12,085 nt of DNA, taken from NCBI GenBank assembly GCA_021793335.1, contig JAJYSW010000090.1:1-12085 (forward strand). The letters are read 5' to 3'. A model generated the notes under the pieces. It ran no database searches. It saw nothing but the letters and a program-made list of their open reading frames with translations, and was not told where the DNA came from. The DNA is from Actinomycetes bacterium (GTDB taxonomy: Bacteria; Actinomycetota; Actinomycetes; Mycobacteriales; Micromonosporaceae). Shown here piece after piece: positions 5,679 to 11,348 of the stretch (positions are counted from its first letter, which is position 1; every line of letters starts with the position of its first letter). A program made the position numbers and the translations under genes.

Positions 5679-7001
5679 GTGTCGACGCCCGGCTCGCCGG
5701 TACCGCCGGGAGCAGTCCCGGCCGCCCAGCCCCCGGCGGATTCGCCGCTCGCCAATTGGGCGGGCAACATCGCTTTCGCGCCCCGGCGGTTCGAGCCCGT
5801 CGCGAGCCTCGACGCCGCTCGCGAGGCCGTGGCCTCGGCACGGCGGCTGCGGGTGCTCGGATCGGGCCACTCGTTCAACGCCATCGCGGACTCCTCCGCC
5901 GTCCTGCTCTCACTCAGCGGGATCGAACCGGAGGTGTCGATCGACGCCGAGCGTCGCCGAGTGCGCGCCTCGGGATGGATCACCTACGCGGCTCTGGGCC
6001 TGGCCGTCCACGAGGCCGGGTTCGCGCTGCACAACTTCGCCTCGCTCCCTCACATCTCGGTGGCCGGCTCGATCGCGACCGGCACGCACGGCTCGGGCGA
6101 CGGCAGCGGGAGCCTCGCGACCGCCGTGGCGGCCTTGGAATTCATCGACGCCGACGGCGAGATCCGCACGGTCAACCGCGGGGAGCCCGATTTCGCGGGT
6201 TCAGTGGTCCATCTGGGGGCCTTGGGGGTCGTCACGGCCGTGACGCTGGACCTGCTCCCGGCCTTCGACATGCGCCAATACGTCTACGACGGCCTGGAGT
6301 TCGACGCGGCGGTGACGCATTTCGACGAGCTGACCTCGGCGGCGTACAGCACGAGCATGTTCACCCCGTGGGGGGCCGAGCCCTCGTTCCAGTTGTGGAC
6401 CAAGCAGCGTGTGGCCGATCAGACGCAGCCGTTCCCGCCCACGCAGCGGTTCGGCGCGACGCTGGCCGATGGGCCGCGACACCCGGTCCCCGGCGTCGAC
6501 CCGGCCGCGTGCACCGAGCAGCAGGGCCGGACCGGTCCGGCGCACGAGCGGCTGCCGCATTTCCGGCCCGAGTTCACGCCCAGTGCGGGTGAAGAACTCC
6601 AATCGGAATACCTCGTGGACCGGGCCGATGCGCCGGCCGCATTGGAGGCGCTGCGGGCGGTCTCGGAGCGTCTCGCACCGGTGGTGCAGATCAGTGAAGT
6701 GCGCACGATGGCGGCCGATGATCTGTGGCTTTCCCCGGCCTATGGACGGGACACTGTGGGCTTCCACTTCACATGGGTGCGCGACTATGAATCGGTCCGG
6801 CCGATCATGGGAGTGGTGGAGGAAGTGCTCGCTTCGTTCGCCCCTCGGCCTCATTGGGGGAAATTGTTCACGGTTCCCATTACCGAAGTCCGTTCGCAAT
6901 ATCCTCGAATGGGGGACTTCGAAGAACTGCGCGGGCGAGTAGATCCAGAGGGGAAGTTCATGAACGATTTCTGCGCCGAACTGCTCGGAGGAGGCGGCTG
7001 A
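5679..7001 (+). CDS. FAD-linked alditol oxidase (AldO/xylitol oxidase family)
   Basis: Predicted soluble flavoprotein that oxidises the terminal hydroxyl of sugar alcohols such as xylitol, sorbitol or glycerol to an aldehyde, releasing H2O2. The 440-aa sequence aligns closely with Streptomyces coelicolor AldO as I remember it. GSGHSFN (61-67) carries His64, the covalent FAD site. Ser122 in ASLPHISVAG is the counterpart of the active-site serine. Glu340, His363, Thr365 and Lys395 match AldO Glu320, His343, Thr345 and Lys375 at a constant offset of 20. The C-terminal block RPHWGKLFTVP is conserved. The first 18 or so residues are a Pro/Ala-rich extension, not a signal peptide. It sits 87 nt after the Nudix gene on the same strand and converges with hup. 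L-gulonolactone or arabinonolactone oxidase is the less likely alternative. The true substrate is unknown. Confidence 0.9.
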   Translation: MSTPGSPVPPGAVPAAQPPADSPLANWAGNIAFAPRRFEPVASLDAAREAVASARRLRVLGSGHSFNAIADSSAVLLSLSGIEPEVSIDAERRRVRASGWITYAALGLAVHEAGFALHNFASLPHISVAGSIATGTHGSGDGSGSLATAVAALEFIDADGEIRTVNRGEPDFAGSVVHLGALGVVTAVTLDLLPAFDMRQYVYDGLEFDAAVTHFDELTSAAYSTSMFTPWGAEPSFQLWTKQRVADQTQPFPPTQRFGATLADGPRHPVPGVDPAACTEQQGRTGPAHERLPHFRPEFTPSAGEELQSEYLVDRADAPAALEALRAVSERLAPVVQISEVRTMAADDLWLSPAYGRDTVGFHFTWVRDYESVRPIMGVVEEVLASFAPRPHWGKLFTVPITEVRSQYPRMGDFEELRGRVDPEGKFMNDFCAELLGGGG

Positions 7002-7053
7002 TCACGCGTAGTATCGATCTATCCGGTGGGTCAAGTGGGGTGCGGACATAGCC

Positions 7054-7084
7054 GAGGGCATTCAGGTGGTTCCTGAATGCCCTC
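7054..7084. terminator. Bidirectional terminator between the oxidase gene and hup
   Basis: GAGGGCATTCAGG (7054-7066) and CCTGAATGCCCTC (7072-7084) form a perfect 13-bp stem with a 5-nt loop. It lies between two convergent genes, 52 nt past the oxidase stop and 59 nt past the hup stop. There is no long T-run on either side. Confidence 0.85.
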
Positions 7085-7114
7085 TGTCCCCGTGCGAGTG
7101 CAATACGCCGCGGA

Positions 7115-7135
7115 GACCCGGAATGACACCGGGTC
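7115..7135 (-). terminator. First terminator hairpin after hup
   Basis: GACCCGG (7115-7121) and CCGGGTC (7129-7135) form a perfect 7-bp stem with a 7-nt loop, starting 8 nt past the hup stop on the minus strand. Together with 7054-7084 it makes a tandem pair for the highly expressed hup transcript. Confidence 0.5.
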
Positions 7136-7143
7136 GTAGATGT

Positions 7144-7689
7144 TCAGCGGCGCCCGCTGCGCTTGGCGGTGGTCTTGCGCGCGGGAGTCTTCTTGGCGGT
7201 GGTCTTCTTCGCGGCGGCCTTGGTGGCCGTCTTGCGCGTGGCCTTCTTGGCCGTGGTCTTCTTGGCGGCGGTCTTCTTCGCGCCGCTCGAAACCCTGCCG
7301 GTGGTGACGGACCTGGTGCCGGCGCCGGCGGCCCGCGTGGTCTTCTTCGCCGCCTTCTTCGCGGCGGCCTTCTTGGCGGCGGCCTTCTTCACACCCGGCA
7401 CTCGGGGCATCTTGCGCTTTCCCGTCACCAGCTCTTTGAAACCGGTACCGGGTCGGAAGGCCGGAATCACGGTCTTCTTGACCTTCACGGCTTCACCAGT
7501 GCGAGGGTTGCGAGCCATGCGCGCGGCCCGTTGGCGCTTCTCGAAGACACCGAATCCGGCGAAAGAGACCTTCTCGCCTTTCACCACCGCTCGCTGAATC
7601 TCGTCGATCGCAACATCCACGACTTCCTTCGCGGCCTGTCGGTCGCCCGTGCGTGCGGCTATCCGATCTACGAACTCTGCCTTGTTCAC
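7144..7689 (-). CDS. hup: HU DNA-binding protein with histone-like C-terminal tail
   Basis: Nucleoid protein that bends and compacts DNA. Residues 1-90 are a complete HU fold: MNKAEFVDRIA, VSFAGFGVFEKR (41-52), and the DNA-arm motif ARNPRTGE (59-66) with the intercalating Pro62. Residues 91-181 are a Lys/Ala/Thr/Arg tail of KKAA and KKTT units, like mycobacterial HupB and streptomycete HupS. The tail is interrupted at about 117-137 by a Gly/Ser/Thr-rich stretch without Lys pairs. Total length of 181 aa falls between the two known tail classes. The start is GTG (7687-7689), with GGGAGG 9 nt upstream. Position next to leuD is the conserved actinobacterial arrangement, but it has its own promoter and terminators. 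Confidence 0.95.
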   Translation of the reverse strand: MNKAEFVDRIAARTGDRQAAKEVVDVAIDEIQRAVVKGEKVSFAGFGVFEKRQRAARMARNPRTGEAVKVKKTVIPAFRPGTGFKELVTGKRKMPRVPGVKKAAAKKAAAKKAAKKTTRAAGAGTRSVTTGRVSSGAKKTAAKKTTAKKATRKTATKAAAKKTTAKKTPARKTTAKRSGRR

Positions 7690-7739
7690 GAGTCCTTCCC
7701 TCCCGATAAGGTTGTCTAGCTGAACCAGTCGTTAAGCGC

Positions 7740-7768
7740 ACGGTATGACGTTTCGAAAGCGAACGCAA
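7740..7768 (-). promoter_or_regulatory. Promoter of hup
   Basis: On the minus strand, TTGCGT (7768-7763) and TACCGT (7745-7740) are spaced by exactly 17 bp, a good housekeeping-type promoter. Transcription would start near 7733, leaving a leader of about 44 nt. The spacer holds the palindrome TTTCGAAA (7751-7758). Confidence 0.55.
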
Positions 7769-7779
7769 CTGTTTCGAGG

Positions 7780-7809
7780 AAAAAACCCCTTGTGTCGCAG
7801 GGCTTTTTT
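7780..7809 (-). terminator. Terminator with T-run on both strands, downstream of leuD
   Basis: On the plus strand CCCT (7787-7790) pairs with AGGG (7799-7802). Six A (7780-7785) and six T (7804-7809) flank it with one C-C mismatch. Both strands therefore read as a hairpin followed by a U-tract. No plus-strand gene precedes it, so it most likely backs up the leuCD terminator and insulates hup from read-through. Confidence 0.55.
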
Positions 7810-7862
7810 ATTTGGACGCCCGAAATCGACGCTCACAACCCCGTTGGGAGGGGCCGAAACAC

Positions 7863-7897
7863 GTCTGGAGCCGGTGGACATGCCACCGGCTCCAGAC
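7863..7897 (-). terminator. Strong terminator of leuC-leuD
   Basis: GTCTGGAGCCGGTGG (7863-7877) and CCACCGGCTCCAGAC (7883-7897) make a perfect 15-bp stem with a 5-nt loop, 31 nt past the leuD stop. It is the most stable hairpin I see in the window. The minus-strand RNA continues with a short GUGUUU. Confidence 0.85.
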
Positions 7898-7928
7898 ATG
7901 AGCAATGCGATTATCGGCCTCTCGCGCG

Positions 7929-8528
7929 CTAGGCAGCGCTCGGCAGAGTCCTAGGCCGCCAAGCCTCTCGGTTCGATTCGAAGGCCGCTATCCGGTCCTC
8001 GTCGCGAAGGGTCAGAGCGACGTCGTCGAGTCCCTCCATCAGGCGCCAGCGGGCGAAGTCGTCGAACTCGAATGCCCAGGTCCGCTCGCCTGCACGGACT
8101 TCCCGGTCGACCAGGTCGACGGTGACCTCAAGGCTCGGATCGGCCTCGACGGCGTCCCAGAGCGCTTCGACCGCCTCGGCAGGCAACTCCACAGTCAACA
8201 GACCGTTCTTGAGCGAGTTGCCGCGGAAGATGTCCCCGAATCGGGGGGCGATGACGGCTTTGAATCCGAAGTCCTTCAGCGCCCACACGGCGTGTTCCCG
8301 CGAGGAGCCGGTGCCGAATTCAGTTCCGGTCACCAGGATCGACACGCCCCGGTAGGCGTCCTGGTTGAGGACGAAGGTCGGGTCGTCGCGCCATGCGGCG
8401 AACAGCCCGTCCTCGAAGCCGGTCTTGGTGACCCGCTTGAGGTAGACGGCGGGGATGATCTGGTCGGTATCGACGTTCGATCGCCGCAGCGGGGCCGCGG
8501 TGCCGGTGTGCGTCGTGACTTTCTCCAT
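7929..8528 (-). CDS. leuD: 3-isopropylmalate dehydratase small subunit
   Basis: Swivelling subunit that completes the active site of isopropylmalate isomerase in leucine synthesis. The 199-aa protein has SNVDTDQIIPA (17-27), FGTGSSREHAVWAL (71-84) and FRGNSLKNGLL (101-111), all diagnostic for LeuD. Gly-Thr-Gly in place of Gly-Cys-Gly is normal in actinobacteria. The ATG at 8526-8528 has AGGA 7 nt upstream. The open frame extends to 8903, but that part is Arg-rich sequence antisense in character and overlaps leuC in another frame. It follows leuC by 14 nt, so the two are one transcript, closed by the 15-bp terminator at 7863-7897. Confidence 0.96.
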   Translation of the reverse strand: MEKVTTHTGTAAPLRRSNVDTDQIIPAVYLKRVTKTGFEDGLFAAWRDDPTFVLNQDAYRGVSILVTGTEFGTGSSREHAVWALKDFGFKAVIAPRFGDIFRGNSLKNGLLTVELPAEAVEALWDAVEADPSLEVTVDLVDREVRAGERTWAFEFDDFARWRLMEGLDDVALTLRDEDRIAAFESNREAWRPRTLPSAA

Positions 8529-8542
8529 GTCGCTGTCCTCTC

Positions 8543-9970
8543 TTACAGGTCGGCCGGGCCGGCGAGGCTGCCGGCGACGGCGGTGGCGGCGGCGACGGCC
8601 GGGCTCACCAGGTGAGTGCGCCCGCCCTTGCCCTGGCGGCCCTCGAAGTTGCGGTTCGAGGTCGAGGCGGCCCGCTGGCCCGGTGTCAGCTGGTCGGGGT
8701 TCATGCCCAGACACATCGAGCACCCGGCGAAGCGCCAATCCGCACCGGCCTCGGTGAAGATCTTGTCGAGCCCTTCCTCCATGGCCTGCTCGCGCACGCG
8801 GGCCGAACCGGGGACGACCATCATGTTGACGCCATCGGCGACCTTGCGGCCCTTGATGACCTCGGCGGCGGCCCGGAGGTCCTCGATGCGGCCGTTGGTG
8901 CAAGAGCCGAGGAAGACCACGTCGACGTCGACCTCACGCATCGGCGTGCCGGCCTCCAGCCCCATATAGGCCAGGGCGTTCTCGGCGGCGGTGCGCTCGA
9001 TCGGGTCGTCGAAGGAGGCCGGGTCCGGGACGGCTCCGGCGAGCTCGATTCCCTGCCCGGGGTTGGTGCCCCAGGTGACGAACGGGCTCAGCTCCGCGGC
9101 GTCGATGACGATCTCGCGGTCGAACTCGGCGTCCTCGTCGGTCCGCAGGCTCCGCCAATACTCGACGGCGGCGTCCCAGTCCTCGCCCGTGGGCGCGTGG
9201 GCGCGGCCTTCGACATAGGCGAAGGTCTTCTCGTCGGGGGCGATCAGGCCGGCCTTGGCGCCCCATTCGATCGACATGTTGCAGACGGTCATGCGACCTT
9301 CCATCGAGAGTTCCTCGATGGCCTGGCCGCGGTATTCGACGATGTGGCCCTTGCCGCCGCCGGTGCCGGTGATCGAGATGATCTTGAGGATGAGGTCCTT
9401 GGCGCTGACGCCTTCGGGCAGGGAGCCGTTCACGGTGACGGCCATGGTCTTCGGCTTCGCCTGCGGCAGCGTCTGAGTGGCGAGGACATGCTCGACCTCG
9501 CTGGTGCCGATGCCGAAGGCGATCGATCCGAACGCCCCATGCGTGGAGGTGTGCGAATCGCCGCAGACGACGGTCATGCCCGGCTGGGTGAGTCCCAGTT
9601 GGGGGCCCACCACGTGGACGACACCCTGCTCGGCGTCGCCGAGGGAGTGGATCCGCACCCCGAACTCCTCACAGTTCGCGCGCAGCGTCTCGATCTGCTT
9701 GCGAGAGGTGGGGTCGGCGATGGTGAACAGGTTGTCGGTGGGCGTGTTGTGGTCTTCGGTCGCGATGGTCAGATCGGTGCGGCGGACCTTGCGCCCGGCC
9801 TGGCGCAGGCCGTCGAACGCTTGCGGGCTGGTGACTTCGTGCAGCAGGTGCAGGTCGATGTAGAGCAGATCAGGCTGTTCGCCGTCGGATCGCACTACGT
9901 GATCGTCCCAGACCTTTTCGGCGAGGGTCCGCGGTCGCGACGCCTCGAATCCTTGTGGTGTACGTGACAT
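8543..9970 (-). CDS. leuC: 3-isopropylmalate dehydratase large subunit
   Basis: Iron-sulfur aconitase-family subunit that, with LeuD, isomerises 2-isopropylmalate to 3-isopropylmalate. The 475-aa sequence contains RTLAEKVWDDHVV (14-26), YIDLHLLHEVTSPQAFDGLR (37-56), TEDHNTPT (71-78) and GDSHTSTHGAFG (137-148). The three [4Fe-4S] ligands are Cys357 (GSCTNGR), Cys417 and Cys420 (GCSMCLGMN), ten residues later than the E. coli numbering. The ATG at 9968-9970 gives a start consistent with the family plus a short 10-residue extension. The ribosome site is weak (GGGA, 6 nt upstream). It is divergent from the ndgR-like regulator, with only 52 nt between the preferred starts, so promoters and any operator must overlap. 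Confidence 0.97.
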   Translation of the reverse strand: MSRTPQGFEASRPRTLAEKVWDDHVVRSDGEQPDLLYIDLHLLHEVTSPQAFDGLRQAGRKVRRTDLTIATEDHNTPTDNLFTIADPTSRKQIETLRANCEEFGVRIHSLGDAEQGVVHVVGPQLGLTQPGMTVVCGDSHTSTHGAFGSIAFGIGTSEVEHVLATQTLPQAKPKTMAVTVNGSLPEGVSAKDLILKIISITGTGGGKGHIVEYRGQAIEELSMEGRMTVCNMSIEWGAKAGLIAPDEKTFAYVEGRAHAPTGEDWDAAVEYWRSLRTDEDAEFDREIVIDAAELSPFVTWGTNPGQGIELAGAVPDPASFDDPIERTAAENALAYMGLEAGTPMREVDVDVVFLGSCTNGRIEDLRAAAEVIKGRKVADGVNMMVVPGSARVREQAMEEGLDKIFTEAGADWRFAGCSMCLGMNPDQLTPGQRAASTSNRNFEGRQGKGGRTHLVSPAVAAATAVAGSLAGPADL

Positions 9971-9985
9971 CTTCTATCCCAGTCG

Positions 9986-10015
9986 TTGGACTTCTCGAAT
10001 AATGGGAGGTAATGT
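9986..10015 (+). promoter_or_regulatory. Candidate promoter of the ndgR-like gene
   Basis: TTGGAC (9986-9991), an 18-bp spacer and TAATGT (10010-10015) fit a housekeeping promoter. The -10 ends 7 nt before the GTG at 10023, implying a leaderless mRNA. The competing reading is that GGGAGG (10004-10009) is a Shine-Dalgarno sequence, but it is 13 nt from that GTG. The same few bases must also contain the leuC promoter; no clear IclR operator is visible. Confidence 0.4.
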
Positions 10016-10022
10016 TCAGCTC

Positions 10023-10724
10023 GTGAGAACGAATACTATCAGCGGAGTGGGCGTCCTCGACAAGGCGGTGCTCATCCTCACGGCTTGCACCAACGGCGCC
10101 AGCCTGGCTGAACTCGTACACGAGACGGGGCTGCCGAGGGCCACGGCGCACCGTCTCGCACAAGCCCTCGAATCCCACGAAATGCTCCAGCGCGACCACG
10201 AAGGCCGCTGGCGCCCCGGCCCCAAACTCGGCGAACTCGCCGGCTCCACCGCCGATGTCCTTCTCAGCGCGGCCGAACCGGTCCTGAGCCTCCTGCGAGA
10301 CCAGACCGGCGAATCGACGCAGCTGTACCGCCGCCGCGCCGATGAGCGCATCTGCGTGGCGGCCGCCGAGCGCGCCTCCGGCCTGCGCGACACCGTCCCG
10401 GTGGGCGCGACCCTGCCGATGACGGCCGGCTCGGGCGCTCAGGTGCTCCTCGCCTGGGAACCGCCCGAAGGGATTCTGCCGCTACTGCCCAAGTGCCGCT
10501 TCTCGTCCAAGACCCTCGCCGAGGTACGCCGCCGCGGATTCGCCCAGTCCGTGGCCGAGCGCGAGGCGGGCGTCGTGAGCGTCTCGGCCCCCGTGAGGGA
10601 CAAGACCGGCCGCGTCGTGGCCGCGATCTCGGTCTCAGGCCCCCTCGAACGCCTCGGCCGCCGCCCCGGCGACCGACTCGGCATGGCCGTCATCCGCGCC
10701 GGCCAGAAACTCTCGGGGCTCTAG
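10023..10724 (+). CDS. ndgR: IclR-family regulator, NdgR-like
   Basis: Transcription factor that in streptomycetes and relatives controls leuCD and other amino-acid genes. The 233-aa protein has an N-terminal winged helix-turn-helix: GVGVLDKAVLIL (9-20), SLAELVHETGLPRATAHRLA (27-46). The IclR effector domain follows at about 73-228, with GESTQLYRRRADERICVAAA, SGLRDTVPVGATLPMTAGS, REAGVVSVSAPV and VVAAISVSGP. These closely resemble S. coelicolor NdgR from memory. The GTG at 10023 is preferred because a -10 box precedes it at leaderless spacing. An ATG at 10002 would add seven residues and lacks a ribosome site. Position divergent from leuC is the conserved ndgR location and suggests control of leuCD and of itself. 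Confidence 0.87.
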   Translation: MRTNTISGVGVLDKAVLILTACTNGASLAELVHETGLPRATAHRLAQALESHEMLQRDHEGRWRPGPKLGELAGSTADVLLSAAEPVLSLLRDQTGESTQLYRRRADERICVAAAERASGLRDTVPVGATLPMTAGSGAQVLLAWEPPEGILPLLPKCRFSSKTLAEVRRRGFAQSVAEREAGVVSVSAPVRDKTGRVVAAISVSGPLERLGRRPGDRLGMAVIRAGQKLSGL

Positions 10725-10728
10725 CCCC
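10715..10728 (+). terminator. Hairpin across the ndgR stop codon
   Basis: GGGGC (10715-10719) and GCCCC (10724-10728) form a 5-bp stem whose loop TCTA contains most of the TAG stop. There is no T-run. It could weakly terminate ndgR before the next gene, which appears to have its own -10 box at 10737. Confidence 0.25.
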
Positions 10729-10736
10729 TCGGCCCG

Positions 10737-10742
10737 TACCCT
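10737..10742 (+). promoter_or_regulatory. -10 box for a leaderless membrane protein mRNA
   Basis: TACCCT (TAnnnT) ends 6 nt before the GTG at 10749, the same geometry as at 4692-4706. No good -35 is seen and no Shine-Dalgarno sequence precedes the GTG. Confidence 0.38.
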
Positions 10743-10748
10743 CACCGC

Positions 10749-11297
10749 GTGTCCCCCCGTCTGCGCGCCCGGGTCCGTCGGCGGCTGCGCTCGCTCATGC
10801 TGCTCGAACTGGTCAACATCCCGCTCCAGGCCGCGGTCTGGTTCGGTTCGATCGGTTTTCCGGTGTCCGCGGCGAACGCCGTGGGCTTCGGCATGTTCGC
10901 GTTCCTCCTGGCCCAGGGCGCCTCGTACTGGGCGGTCAAGCTCCGGCGGTCGACCACCGCGAGCGGGCCGCTGCCCGGGCGGGCCGCCTTCGCGTTCGCC
11001 CGCGTGGCGAACGTGCCGATCCTGGCCGCCGGTGTGGTGTTCACCGCCTGGTCGACCGGCACAGCTCCGGGATCGGCGACGATCCCGGGCCTCGCCTTCG
11101 CGCTGTTCGCAGTCTTGGAGCACGTGAACTACTTCCATGTGCAACTGTCCTACGACACTCGTGAGGATCTGCGCCGCCTGTTCACCCGCGGCCCGCGCCG
11201 CTCGCACCTCTCCCGCGACCTGGCCTCCGCTCGGCCGGCGCGTCCCTCACCCGCACCGGCCGGAAGCGCTCGGAGCCCGGAGCGGCATCGGGCGTGA
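10749..11297 (+). CDS. Four-helix integral membrane protein, function unknown
   Basis: The 182-aa protein resembles uncharacterised actinobacterial membrane proteins, but I cannot name a family. Four hydrophobic stretches are visible at about 17-37 (MLLELVNIPLQAAVWFGSIG), 42-63, 82-103 and 111-133. A basic N-terminus (RLRARVRRRLR) precedes them. A long basic tail follows, with YDTREDLRRLFTRGPRRSHL (134-153), then a Pro/Ala/Ser-rich end. Both termini are probably cytosolic. The GTG start lies 24 nt after ndgR and has no ribosome site; the -10 box at 10737 suggests leaderless translation. It converges with hutH across only 51 nt. No catalytic or transporter motif is visible. Confidence 0.75.
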   Translation: MSPRLRARVRRRLRSLMLLELVNIPLQAAVWFGSIGFPVSAANAVGFGMFAFLLAQGASYWAVKLRRSTTASGPLPGRAAFAFARVANVPILAAGVVFTAWSTGTAPGSATIPGLAFALFAVLEHVNYFHVQLSYDTREDLRRLFTRGPRRSHLSRDLASARPARPSPAPAGSARSPERHRA

Positions 11298-11348
11298 GCC
11301 GAACGGCACCGGCACATCCGCTCCTCGACTCACCGCCGCATCGCCCCC

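Noticed and set aside
4452..5870. 472-codon minus-strand frame opposite the Nudix gene
   Set aside because: Arg/Gly/His-rich composition crossing the boundary of two genuine plus-strand genes, with no motif seen.
7156..7400. Repetitive DNA resembling a tandem repeat array
   Set aside because: The repeats are degenerate codons for the Lys/Ala/Thr tail of HU, not an independent repeat or CRISPR array.
8529..8903. N-terminal extension of LeuD by 125 residues
   Set aside because: It overlaps leuC in another frame, is Arg/Gly-rich, and LeuD-like sequence begins exactly at the ATG at 8528.
8612..9967. 451-codon open frame on the plus strand antisense to leuC
   Set aside because: The amino-acid pattern is typical of antisense GC-rich coding sequence (Asp/Gly/Val/Leu-rich, no motifs). 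leuC on the other strand carries all iron-sulfur ligands.
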